This document shows, one piece after another, positions 33,420 to 41,755 of a stretch of 64,000 nt of DNA. Made by a program: the position numbers and the translations under genes. The stretch lies in NCBI GenBank assembly GCA_046726275.1, contig JBKPAF010000059.1, positions 1 to 64,000 on the forward strand, in the 5' to 3' direction. The notes under the pieces are model-generated. The model searched no databases and was not told the origin of the DNA. It saw only the letters and a list, made by a program, of their open reading frames with translations. The first letter of the stretch is position 1; every line of letters begins with the position of its first letter. This stretch comes from DASXTW01 sp046726275. GTDB taxonomy: Bacteria; Actinomycetota; UBA4738.

Positions 33420-34238
33420 TCAGGAGCTTCGCAGCCAGGCCACACCGATCACGCCGGGGCCTGTGTGGATGCCCATGGACGGGCTGAACTCCGTCACAGG
33501 GCCGGTCGCTCCCAGACGAGCCTCGAGCCGGCGCGCGTCGTCCGGCCTGACGGCGTGGAAGATCATCGTGCGCGACGCAGTGCCCAGGCCTCGGGCCAAG
33601 GCCTCCTTTCGGATCCGGTTGAGGACGGCCTCGTTGCTCCTAGGCACCCCGAGGCGCTCGACCCCGCCGTCGCGCAGCCTGAACACGGGATGAATGCCCA
33701 GTTGCCGGGCCAGGCCGAGCGCGAGCGGTCCGACGCGGCCGCTCCGTTCGATGAACTCCACGCTCTTCAAGGCTGCCACGAGCTCGGCCCTGAGCGCGGC
33801 CTCACGGGCCACGGTCACCACTTCCTGTACCGACGCGCCCGACTCCGCGGCCTCCAGCGCAGTCAGCGCCACCAGTCCCTGGGCGGCCGCCGCCGTCCGA
33901 GAGTCGACGACCACGGCCGGACGTGAGGCGATCTCAGCCGCGACCGACGCGTTCCTGTACATGCCGGTGAACTCGGCGGCAGGAGTGATGATCACGACGG
34001 CGTCCGACCGAGCCTCCTCGATGGCCGTCAGGTACTCCACGGTTGTCGGGGAGCTGGACTTCACCGGCTCGCGCTGGGCCAAGGCCCGGTACACGAGGTC
34101 GGAGGCGCCGGGACTTCCATCGGCGATGTCCTCGGAGCGAAGGTGGATGCGGATCGGGAGGACGTCGATGTCGGCGCGGGACGTGAGGTCGAGCGGCAAA
34201 CAGGCGCTCGAGTCCGTGAGGAGGGCAACGGACTTCAT
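33420..34238 (-). CDS. DegV family fatty-acid-binding protein
   Basis: A 272-aa DegV protein: VALLTDSSACLPLDL and VLPIRIHLRSEDIADG at the N-terminus, SSPTTVEYLTAIE with the conserved SSPT, and VVDSRTAAAAQGLVALTALE are signature segments. Family members (FakB) bind a fatty acid and present it to the kinase FakA for phospholipid synthesis; no FakA is visible here. ATG 34238 follows TTAGGGGA at SD distance, so the ATG-like start at 34274 is rejected. It is divergent from the MerR-TetR regulator by 36 bp and reads into plsC, which fits a lipid role. Confidence 0.88.
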   Translation of the reverse strand: MKSVALLTDSSACLPLDLTSRADIDVLPIRIHLRSEDIADGSPGASDLVYRALAQREPVKSSSPTTVEYLTAIEEARSDAVVIITPAAEFTGMYRNASVAAEIASRPAVVVDSRTAAAAQGLVALTALEAAESGASVQEVVTVAREAALRAELVAALKSVEFIERSGRVGPLALGLARQLGIHPVFRLRDGGVERLGVPRSNEAVLNRIRKEALARGLGTASRTMIFHAVRPDDARRLEARLGATGPVTEFSPSMGIHTGPGVIGVAWLRSS

Positions 34239-34274
34239 CGGTCCCCTAAGGTACCCGATCCCTGCAAGTACCAT

Positions 34275-35156
34275 ATGGCCACATCAACACGGACGGTGCA
34301 CGTGCTCGCACGAGAGCGGTTTCCGATCGCGGAGCTGGTCCGGAGGACGGGGGTCCCCGAAGCCACGATCCACCATTACCGGAAGCGGGGACTCCTCCCG
34401 GCGCCACGGCGCGTGGCCTCGAACCGCTTCCTCTACGACGATAGGCACGTCCAGGCCCTGAAGCTCATTCGCATCTTGCGCGAGCGACGAGGGCTCCGCC
34501 TGTCCGTGATCAGACGGGTCCTTCCCGGCTTGCTCGGCCTGGATGAGGATCAGGCCTTCCGGCCGGACATGTGGGACCGTGCCGTCGGCGCGGACCTCGA
34601 AGGTGGGGCTCGGCGCACTCCGAGGGCGCGCCTCCTCGACGCGGCGATCGAGATCTTCGCCCGACGGGGCTTCGCGGATGTGAACGTCGACGAGATCTGC
34701 AAGGCAGCCCGGATCGCCAAGGGATCGTTCTATCGTCACTACCGCTCCAAAGAGGAGCTGTTCTTCGCCGCGGTCGAGGCCGCGTCGACCCAGATCGTGG
34801 CCGCCTTCGGGCGGGCCGTGGGTCCGCAGCCCAGTTCCATGGAGCGGTCGGCTGAGGTCTTGGCCCAGCTCCTGGAGCCCCGTCTCCCCGTGTTCATGGA
34901 GCTCTTCACGCGGGCGATCCAACGGCGACCGGGTTATCCGGCGGTTTCCCGCCGGTTGTTCACGGAGCTGGCGCAGGGCGTGGGGAACCAGCTCGGCGCC
35001 TCCGATCCCCTGTGGGCGGGGGCCCAGATCCTGCAGCTCGCCACCGTGGACGTGTTCCGGCGGGCCCTGGAACCCTCGCCCCTCGCCGCTATCGGTGCCC
35101 GCCGATCGGCTGAAGCCTCTCCACTTGACAGCGTCCCGCCACCCCACAGAAGATAA
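34275..35156 (+). CDS. MerR-TetR fusion transcriptional regulator
   Basis: A 293-aa protein with two DNA-binding modules. Residues about 15-85 form a MerR-type winged helix (FPIAELVRRTGVPEATIHHYRKRGLLPAPRRVASNRFLYDDRHVQALKLI). Residues about 115-165 form a TetR-type HTH (RLLDAAIEIFARRGFADVNVDEICKAARIAKGSFYRHYRSKEELF) followed by a helical ligand/dimer domain. Each motif looks complete. The ATG has no SD. It sits between DegV (divergent, 36 bp) and the hopanoid operon (same strand, 116 bp), so it may control lipid or hopanoid genes; this is positional inference. Confidence 0.85.
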   Translation: MATSTRTVHVLARERFPIAELVRRTGVPEATIHHYRKRGLLPAPRRVASNRFLYDDRHVQALKLIRILRERRGLRLSVIRRVLPGLLGLDEDQAFRPDMWDRAVGADLEGGARRTPRARLLDAAIEIFARRGFADVNVDEICKAARIAKGSFYRHYRSKEELFFAAVEAASTQIVAAFGRAVGPQPSSMERSAEVLAQLLEPRLPVFMELFTRAIQRRPGYPAVSRRLFTELAQGVGNQLGASDPLWAGAQILQLATVDVFRRALEPSPLAAIGARRSAEASPLDSVPPPHRR

Positions 35157-35272
35157 AATCGCATAAGAAGTGCGACTGGGTAGTCACCCGCATTAGTTGT
35201 TGGGGATAGGGTGGCCCCATCGGATTTCGCGTCCGTCGAGGGGGCCTCTCGAGACAGGGGAAGGCGAGGGCG
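35157..35272 (+). promoter_or_regulatory. Promoter region of the hopanoid operon (candidate)
   Basis: Relatively AT-rich for this genome. It contains CGCA-N7-TGCG (35160-35174) and GACT-GGGT-AGTC (35174-35185), two abutting short inverted repeats, then TAGGGT (35207-35212) as a possible -10 about 60 nt before the first ATG. A strong SD (GGGGAAGGCGAGGG) precedes ATG 35273. The repeats are candidate sites for the MerR-TetR protein; short matches like these can be chance. Confidence 0.3.
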
Positions 35273-35725
35273 ATGAGGTTCCTTCTGGAGAACCACAGCT
35301 TCCGGACGGCGGAATGCGGCCAGTTCGTGGACATGACCGACGACGTGAAGGACGTCGTCGCGCGCAGCGACATCCAGAACGGCATGGCCCTCGTGTATTC
35401 CCCCCATACGACGTGTGCCGTCCTGATCAACGAGCGGGAACGAGGCTTCATCAGGGACTTCGGCAAACTGATGGAGTCCCTCGTCCCCCTGAGCGGCTCG
35501 TATCACCACGACGATCTGGAGTCGCGTACGGAGAACCTCGAGGACGACCCTCATGAGGTCCCCAACGGTCACGCCCATTGTCGCCAGGCGCTCCTCGGCT
35601 CCAGCTCTCAGACGATCCCCATCGTGAACGGTGAGCTGCTGCTCGGGCGATGGCAACGGGTGTTCTTCCTCGAGCTGGACCGAGCCCGGGACCGCAAGGT
35701 CCTGATCCAGGTGATGGGCGAGTGA
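35273..35725 (+). CDS. YjbQ family protein (UPF0047, secondary thiamine-phosphate synthase-like)
   Basis: A 150-aa YjbQ/UPF0047 protein. The family motifs are visible: VYSPHTTCAVLINE, SYHHDDLESRTENLEDDPHEVPNGHAHCRQALLGSS, and VNGELLLGRWQRVFFLELD. E. coli YjbQ has weak thiamine-phosphate synthase activity in vitro; the cellular role is unclear. It has the strongest SD in the hopanoid block and its TGA overlaps the HpnC GTG by 4 bp, so it is the first cistron of that operon. Why it is joined to hopanoid synthesis is not known. Confidence 0.88.
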   Translation: MRFLLENHSFRTAECGQFVDMTDDVKDVVARSDIQNGMALVYSPHTTCAVLINERERGFIRDFGKLMESLVPLSGSYHHDDLESRTENLEDDPHEVPNGHAHCRQALLGSSSQTIPIVNGELLLGRWQRVFFLELDRARDRKVLIQVMGE

Positions 35726-36582
35726 CCGATCCGGTACTGGCTTCGACCCCCGAGACTGGGGCGATCATGGCGAAGGCGGGGCGGGAGAACTTCCCCGTCG
35801 CCTCGCGCTTCTTGCCAGCGCGGACCAGGGACCACCTCCTCGCCATCTATGGATTCGCCCGCCTCGTCGACGACCTGGGTGATGAGGTCGAGGGGGACCG
35901 TCTGGCTCAGCTGGACTGGCTGGAACGGGAACTCGACCTGGTCTTCGTTGGGACGCCCCAGCATCCGCTGATGCGCCGGTTGGTCCCCACTGTGCGGCGG
36001 TTCGATCTCTCCGACGAGCCCTTTCGCAAGCTGATCCAGGCCAACCGGCAGGACCAGACGGTCGCTTCGTACGCGACGTTTCAGGACCTGCTGGCGTACT
36101 GCGAGCTCTCGGCGAATCCGGTGGGGCATCTGGTGCTCTCTGTGCTGGAGGCGCGCACGCCCGAGAGGACGAGGCTCTCCGACTCCGTGTGTACCGGGCT
36201 GCAGCTCACCGAGCACTGGCAGGACGTGAGCGAGGACCTCGGGCGGGGCCGGATCTACCTGCCGCAGGAGGACCTCATCCGATTCGGGTGCACGGTCGCG
36301 GATCTGCGCGCCGCGCGTCCGAGCGAACGGTTCAAGCGATTGATGGCCTTCGAGGTGGATCGGGCCAGGAAGCTCCTGGACGAAGGAGACCTTCTCGCCC
36401 GGGACCTCCGGGGCCGGGCGAGAGTGGCCGTCGCCGCGTTCGTGGCGGGTGGCCGGAGCGCGCTGGATGCTCTGGCTCGTGCCGGGTACGACGTGTTGGG
36501 TGGCCGCCCCCGGCCTTCGCGAGCCGCGCTCGCCTCCGAGCTGGTGCGAACCCTTGTCCGCGTCAACGGGAGGGCGGCATGA
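35722..36582 (+). CDS. hpnC: Squalene synthase HpnC (hydroxysqualene synthase)
   Basis: A 286-aa trans-isoprenyl diphosphate synthase of the squalene/phytoene type. NFPVASRFLPARTRDHLLAIYGFARLVDDLGDE holds the first Asp-rich motif, and LTEHWQDVSEDLGRGRIYLP the second. In the HpnCDE route HpnC converts presqualene diphosphate to hydroxysqualene. GTG 35722 overlaps the YjbQ stop; ATG 35767 is an alternative that would still keep the conserved NFPVAS start. The stop overlaps HpnD (ATGA). Confidence 0.92.
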   Translation: MTDPVLASTPETGAIMAKAGRENFPVASRFLPARTRDHLLAIYGFARLVDDLGDEVEGDRLAQLDWLERELDLVFVGTPQHPLMRRLVPTVRRFDLSDEPFRKLIQANRQDQTVASYATFQDLLAYCELSANPVGHLVLSVLEARTPERTRLSDSVCTGLQLTEHWQDVSEDLGRGRIYLPQEDLIRFGCTVADLRAARPSERFKRLMAFEVDRARKLLDEGDLLARDLRGRARVAVAAFVAGGRSALDALARAGYDVLGGRPRPSRAALASELVRTLVRVNGRAA

Positions 36583-37445
36583 ACGCGCAGCTCGCGTTCC
36601 GCCACTGCGAACAGCTCACTCGCACCCGAGCGACCAACTTCTATTACGGGATCCGGCTGCTGCCGGCACCCAAGCGTCGAGTGATGTGCGCGGTGTACGC
36701 GTTGGCCCGGCGTGTGGACGACATCGGCGACGGGAACCTCCCGGATGGGGACAAGCTGCTTCGCCTCGAAGCGGTTCGGGGCAGCCTGGAGGACGTGGCC
36801 CCCGACTCGACGGATCCGGTTCTGTCCGCCCTCGGCCACGCCAGTGGGGACTTCGCCATTCCTTTGGACGCGTTCGGAGATCTGGTCGACGGGGTCGAGA
36901 TGGACGTCCAGCGAACGCCCTATCAGACTTTCTCGGATCTCGAGGTCTATTGCCGTCGCGTGGCCGGTTCCATCGGACGGTTGTCGGTCGGCGTGTTCGG
37001 CGCAGGTGATCCCGCCGCGATGGGGTTGGCGGACGACCTCGGCGTGGCCATGCAGCTCACGAACATCCTGCGTGACCTCCGAGAGGATCTCGCCAGGGAT
37101 CGGGTGTATCTGCCGACGGACGATCTGCTCCGCTTCGGGGGCGGTTCGGATCCAACCCTCGCGCCCGTCGAGTCGACCCGGTCGTTGATCAGGTTCGAGG
37201 CCGGTCGGGCTCGATCCTGGTTCGGTCGAGGTCTGGCGTTGTTGCCCCTGCTCGACTCCAGGAGCGCTTCCTGCGTCTCCGCCATGACTGGGATCTATCT
37301 CCGCATCCTGGGGCGCATCGAACGCGAGCCGGACCGCGTCCTCCGAGTTCGGGTGTCCCTCGCTCCGTGGGAGAAGGCCTGGGTGGCCGCGCGAAGCCTG
37401 GCCGGGGTCGGCGCTCCGTCCCGGAGGCTGGAGGTGGCGGGGTGA
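36579..37445 (+). CDS. hpnD: Presqualene diphosphate synthase HpnD
   Basis: A 288-aa paralogue of HpnC. CEQLTRTRATNFYYGIRLLPAPKRRVMCAVYALARRVDDIGD contains the first Asp-rich motif, and LTNILRDLREDLARDRVYLP the second. HpnD condenses two farnesyl diphosphates to presqualene diphosphate, the substrate of HpnC. It is embedded with 4-bp overlaps on both sides (HpnC and HpnE), so ratios of the three enzymes are probably set by coupled translation. All catalytic aspartates are present. Confidence 0.93.
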   Translation: MNAQLAFRHCEQLTRTRATNFYYGIRLLPAPKRRVMCAVYALARRVDDIGDGNLPDGDKLLRLEAVRGSLEDVAPDSTDPVLSALGHASGDFAIPLDAFGDLVDGVEMDVQRTPYQTFSDLEVYCRRVAGSIGRLSVGVFGAGDPAAMGLADDLGVAMQLTNILRDLREDLARDRVYLPTDDLLRFGGGSDPTLAPVESTRSLIRFEAGRARSWFGRGLALLPLLDSRSASCVSAMTGIYLRILGRIEREPDRVLRVRVSLAPWEKAWVAARSLAGVGAPSRRLEVAG

Positions 37446-38803
37446 ACGAGGAGCCCGGCATCGTGGTCGTGGGAGGCGGGCTGGCCGGGATGGCCGCCGC
37501 CCTGGCCGCGGCTGACGGAGGCGCTCGGGTGACCTTGCTCGAGGCCCGCCGAAGGCTGGGCGGAGCAACCTTCTCGTTCCAGCGGGAAGGACTGTCGGTC
37601 GACAACGGCCAACACGTTTTCCTCCGATGCTGCACGGCGTACCGCGGATTCCTCGATCGGATCGGAGCCGGCGGACGCACGTTCCTCCAGCAAAGGATGG
37701 CGATCCCGGTGATCGCGCCCGGCGGAACCGCCGGGTGGCTGCGGCGAAGCGGCCTGCCGGCGCCGCTTCACCTTGCGGGTGCTCTGGCAAGGTACCCGTT
37801 CCTCAGTCCCGGCGAGCGTCTCCGGGCCGCCCTGGCGGCCCTGGCGCTGGCGAGGCTTGATCCGGAGTCGGCGGAGCTCGATCACTCGACGTTCGGGCAG
37901 TGGCTTGACGGCCGGCGGCAGTCGGCCGCGGCCGTCGAGTCGCTGTGGAACCTGATCGCGCTTCCCACCCTGAACCTTCCGGCGGACGCGGCCTCGCTGG
38001 CCCTGGCGGTGAAGGTGTTCCGGACCGGACTCCTCACCAAGCGGGACGCCGCCGACGTGGGCTACGCGACCGTTCCGCTTTCTCAGGTACACGCGGAACC
38101 CGCCGGCCGGGCTCTGTCGGCGGCGGGGGCATCCGTCCATCTCCACACCCCGGTTCGTGCGGTGGAAGCGTTGCCAGGGGGATCGTTCGTCGTCCAGGCC
38201 GGCGAGGGGTCGATCGAAGCCGACGCCGTGATCGTGGCAGCCCCGCACGACAAGGTGTCCGAGCTCCTGCCCCCCGGGGCACTGCCGGATCCCACCGCAC
38301 CCGCTCGGCTGGGCGTTTCTCCCATCGTCAATGTCCACGTGGTCTACGACCGCTCGGTCACGGACCTCCCTTTCGTGGCCGGCGTGGCCATGCCCGTGCA
38401 GTGGGTCTTCGACCGCACCCGATCGTCTGGCTTGGATCACGGTCAGTATCTGGCGATCTCCCTTTCGGGTGCCGACCGGGAGATCGCCGAACGGTCGGAG
38501 GACCTTCGCGCGCGCTTTCTTCCCGCGCTGCAATCGATGTTCCCAAGGGCTCGCGATGCCCGGGTGGAAGGGTTCTTCGTCACTCGCGAACACGCGGCGA
38601 CGTTCCGGCAAAGCCCCGGGACCAGGGCGCTTCGACCGGGGCCCCGTACCGCCGTGCCGGGCCTCTACTTGGCGGGGGCGTGGACCGACACGGGCTGGCC
38701 GGCCACTATGGAAGGGGCCGTGCGATCGGGTCTCGCCGCGGCTCGGGAGGCACTCGTCGGAGTGGGCCGAACCCGTCGGCTCCCCGAGGTGGTGGCGGCA
38801 TGA
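37442..38803 (+). CDS. hpnE: Hydroxysqualene dehydroxylase HpnE
   Basis: A 453-aa FAD-dependent amine-oxidase-like protein. GIVVVGGGLAGMAAALAAADGGARVTLLEARRRLGGATFSF is the dinucleotide-binding motif; VDNGQHVFLRCCTAYRGFL is typical of HpnE, and GLYLAGAWTDTGWPATMEGAVRSG is the C-terminal FAD site. HpnE reduces hydroxysqualene to squalene, completing the HpnCDE pathway. GTG 37442 overlaps the HpnD stop and ATG 38800 of the next gene overlaps this stop. Confidence 0.92.
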   Translation: MNEEPGIVVVGGGLAGMAAALAAADGGARVTLLEARRRLGGATFSFQREGLSVDNGQHVFLRCCTAYRGFLDRIGAGGRTFLQQRMAIPVIAPGGTAGWLRRSGLPAPLHLAGALARYPFLSPGERLRAALAALALARLDPESAELDHSTFGQWLDGRRQSAAAVESLWNLIALPTLNLPADAASLALAVKVFRTGLLTKRDAADVGYATVPLSQVHAEPAGRALSAAGASVHLHTPVRAVEALPGGSFVVQAGEGSIEADAVIVAAPHDKVSELLPPGALPDPTAPARLGVSPIVNVHVVYDRSVTDLPFVAGVAMPVQWVFDRTRSSGLDHGQYLAISLSGADREIAERSEDLRARFLPALQSMFPRARDARVEGFFVTREHAATFRQSPGTRALRPGPRTAVPGLYLAGAWTDTGWPATMEGAVRSGLAAAREALVGVGRTRRLPEVVAA

Positions 38804-39837
38804 CCGGCACCGCGACCCTCCCGGAGTCCCTTCACCGGGCGCGAGAGCTCGTGCAGCCCGCCCTGCGGCGCTGCATCGAGGGTCTGGCGCCGGAGTTACG
38901 TCAAGTGATCGCCTACCATCTGGGCTTCGCCGACCGCGAAGGCCATCCGTCCTCGGGAGACGGGGGGAAGGCGGTGCGGCCGGCCCTGGCCTTCCTGTCC
39001 GCCCAGGCCGTCGGGGCCGCTCCCGATGTGGCGCTACCCGGAGCGGTGGCGGTCGAGCTCGTCCACAACTTCTCCCTCCTCCACGACGACGTGATGGACC
39101 GCGACCTGGAGCGCAGGCACCGCCCGACGGCATGGGCCCTGTTCGGCGTGGGGCAGGCGATCGTCACGGGTGACGCCCTCCTCGTCCTCGCCCACGAGTT
39201 GCTGCTCGAGCAGCCCTCCCCGGAGAGGGAGCGGGCATCGGTCGCTCTGACCCGGGCAACCGCCCGGATGATCAGGGGACAGGCCGAGGACCTCGCGTTC
39301 GAGTCGAGACTCGACGTCTCCGTGGAGGAATGCCTGCGGATGGCGGAGCACAAGACCGGTGCGTTGCTCGGGTACGCAGCGTCCGTCGGGCCGCTCTTGG
39401 CCGGAGCGGAGGAGCCCGTCGTCGGAGCCCTGGAGGAATTCGGTGTCCACCTCGGCCTGGCGTTTCAGGCCGTGGACGACCTGCTGGGCATCTGGGGCCG
39501 GCCGGACACGACCGGTAAGCCCGTCGCCGGCGACCTGAGGGCCCACAAGAAGACGCTCCCCATCGTTGCCGCCCTCGCCGAGCTGTCGGGCGGGTCCGCG
39601 CCGCAAAGTGACCGGCAGGTGCTCGCTCGGTTCCTTTCCAACGGCCAACTCACAGAGGACGACGTGATGCTCGCAGTGTCGCTGATCGAGCGTGCCGGAG
39701 GACGAGAGCGATGTCTGGCCGAGGCCGACCATCAGCTTCAGCTGGCCCTCCGGTCGCTGGATCGGGTCCAGTTGCGGCCCGGCCCTTTGGAAGAGCTCGC
39801 GGAGCTCGCCCGATTCGTCGCGGCGAGGGACTTCTAG
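38800..39837 (+). CDS. Polyprenyl diphosphate synthase (farnesyl/geranylgeranyl type)
   Basis: A 345-aa trans-prenyltransferase. The first Asp-rich motif is LLHDDVMDRDLERRHRPTAW, and the second is FQAVDDLLGIWGRPDTTGKP. It elongates allylic diphosphates with isopentenyl diphosphate; placed between HpnE and squalene-hopene cyclase, it most likely supplies farnesyl diphosphate for squalene. Residues before the first motif (VELVHNFSLLHDD) do not settle chain length, so geranylgeranyl diphosphate is possible. Coupled to HpnE by a 4-bp overlap; 22 bp before the cyclase. Confidence 0.9.
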   Translation: MTGTATLPESLHRARELVQPALRRCIEGLAPELRQVIAYHLGFADREGHPSSGDGGKAVRPALAFLSAQAVGAAPDVALPGAVAVELVHNFSLLHDDVMDRDLERRHRPTAWALFGVGQAIVTGDALLVLAHELLLEQPSPERERASVALTRATARMIRGQAEDLAFESRLDVSVEECLRMAEHKTGALLGYAASVGPLLAGAEEPVVGALEEFGVHLGLAFQAVDDLLGIWGRPDTTGKPVAGDLRAHKKTLPIVAALAELSGGSAPQSDRQVLARFLSNGQLTEDDVMLAVSLIERAGGRERCLAEADHQLQLALRSLDRVQLRPGPLEELAELARFVAARDF

Positions 39838-39859
39838 ATGTCGAGGGGGGCGTAGGGAG

Positions 39860-41755
39860 ATGGCCGTTCGGGTTGAGTCCCGGGCACAGGTGGTCGCGCG
39901 AGAGAGCGCGCGCCGGGCCTGCGAGCACCTGCTCGGTCTCCAGCATCCGGGAGGCTGGTGGAAGGGAGAGCTCGAGACGAACGTCACCATGGACGCCGAA
40001 GACCTCCTGCTGCGGCAGTTCCTCGGGATCCGCACCGAAGAGGAAACACGCCTGGCGGCGAATTGGATCCGGTCGAAGCAGCGGGCCGACGGGACCTGGG
40101 CAAACTTCTACGGCGGGCCGCCCGACCTCTCAACCACCATTGAGGCCTACGTTGCGCTTCGTCTGGCCGGGGACGACCCGGCGGCCGCGCACATGGCGGG
40201 GGCGCTCGAGTACATCCGGAGCCACGGAGGACTGGAGAGCGCCCGGGTGTTCACCCACATGTGGCTGGCCCTGTTCGGCCAGTGGTCCTGGGATCGGATC
40301 CCGGCGCTCCCTCCGGAGGTGATCTTCCTTCCGGAGTGGTTCCCGCTGAACATCTACGACTTCGCGTGCTGGGCTCGCCAGACGATCGTGGCGCTCACGA
40401 TCGTGGGCGCTCACCGGCCGAATCGCCCGCTCGGGTTCTCGATCGACGAGCTCAGGACGGGAACGCCCGCGCACGATCGCGAGCCCGCCTCGACCTGGGC
40501 GGGGAGGTTCCAGCGCTTGGATCGGGCCCTGCGGTGGTACGAGCGCCACCCGTCCACACGTCTTCGCCACCTTGCCCTGGCCCGAGCCACAGCGTGGATC
40601 GTTCGCAGGCAGGAGGCGGACGGGAGCTGGGGTGGGATCCAGCCGCCCTGGGTGTACTCCCTGATCGCTCTGAACCTCATGGGGTACCCGCTCGATCACT
40701 CCGTGATGAGGGCTGGGCTCGACGGGGTCGATCGCTTCACGATCGTGGAGGGTGACCAGCGGCGACTGGAGGCGTGCCAGTCCCCCGTGTGGGACACGGC
40801 TCTTTCCCTGATCGGTCTGGTCGACGCGGGCCTCCCGCCCGATCATCCCGCGGTGCTCGCGGCGACCGATTGGCTCCTGCGCGAAGAGATCAGGGTCAAG
40901 GGCGACTGGGCTGTCCGCCGGCCCGACCTGCCACCGGGTGGATGGGCCTTCGAGTTCGCCAACGACAACTACCCCGACATCGACGACACCGCGGAGGTCG
41001 TCTTGGCCCTCCGGCGGGCGGCCCCTGGCTATCCCGATCGAGCAGGTCTGGAGTCCGCCATCGACCGCGGCGTCCGGTGGGTGCTCGGGATGCAGTCCTC
41101 GGATGGTGGGTGGGCTGCGTTCGACGCCGACAACAGCCAGACGCTCTGCCGGGAGCTGCCGTTCTGCGACTTCGGCGAGGTCATCGACCCCCCGAGCGCC
41201 GACGTGACCGCTCACGTGGTGGAGATGCTCGCCTGGGAGGGTCGGGGGGGCGATCAAGACACTCGCAGGGGCCTCTCCTGGCTGGCCAGGAACCAGGAGG
41301 GAGACGGCTCGTGGTTCGGGCGGTGGGGAGCGAATCACGTATACGGCACGGGCGCGGTGATCCCGGCCGCCGTTGCCGCAGGCATCCCGAGGGACGATCC
41401 GAAGATCCAGGCCGGGGTCCGGTGGCTCGAAGAACACCAGAACCCCGACGGGGGGTGGGGCGAAGATCTCCGCTCCTACGACGATCGTGACTGGATCGGT
41501 CGGGGGACGAGCACCGCCTCTCAGACGGCGTGGGCACTCCTTGCCCTCATCGCGGCCGGCGGCGGATCCGACTCCGTCGACAGGGGTGTGGCGTGGCTGT
41601 GTGAGACCCAGCTTCCCTCGGGAACGTGGGACGAGCCCGAGTACACGGGGACCGGCTTCCCCGGCGACTTCTACATCAACTACCACCTGTACCGTTTGGT
41701 CTTTCCTCTCTCGGCCCTCGGTCGGTATGTCAGCGGGGAGCGTGGGGCGTCGTGA
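39860..41755 (+). CDS. shc: Squalene-hopene cyclase
   Basis: A 631-aa terpene cyclase that folds squalene to hopene, a monotopic membrane enzyme. The catalytic DxDDTA motif reads NYPDIDDTAEVV near residue 375. At least six QW repeats are visible (QRADGTWANF, QEADGSWGGI, QSSDGGWAAF, NQEGDGSWFG, HQNPDGGWGED, QLPSGTWDEPEY). FPGDFYINYHLYRLVFPLSALG is the conserved C-terminal end. ATG 39860 follows GAGGGGGGCG by 8 nt. Its stop overlaps the next gene (GTGA). Confidence 0.96.
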   Translation: MAVRVESRAQVVARESARRACEHLLGLQHPGGWWKGELETNVTMDAEDLLLRQFLGIRTEEETRLAANWIRSKQRADGTWANFYGGPPDLSTTIEAYVALRLAGDDPAAAHMAGALEYIRSHGGLESARVFTHMWLALFGQWSWDRIPALPPEVIFLPEWFPLNIYDFACWARQTIVALTIVGAHRPNRPLGFSIDELRTGTPAHDREPASTWAGRFQRLDRALRWYERHPSTRLRHLALARATAWIVRRQEADGSWGGIQPPWVYSLIALNLMGYPLDHSVMRAGLDGVDRFTIVEGDQRRLEACQSPVWDTALSLIGLVDAGLPPDHPAVLAATDWLLREEIRVKGDWAVRRPDLPPGGWAFEFANDNYPDIDDTAEVVLALRRAAPGYPDRAGLESAIDRGVRWVLGMQSSDGGWAAFDADNSQTLCRELPFCDFGEVIDPPSADVTAHVVEMLAWEGRGGDQDTRRGLSWLARNQEGDGSWFGRWGANHVYGTGAVIPAAVAAGIPRDDPKIQAGVRWLEEHQNPDGGWGEDLRSYDDRDWIGRGTSTASQTAWALLALIAAGGGSDSVDRGVAWLCETQLPSGTWDEPEYTGTGFPGDFYINYHLYRLVFPLSALGRYVSGERGAS

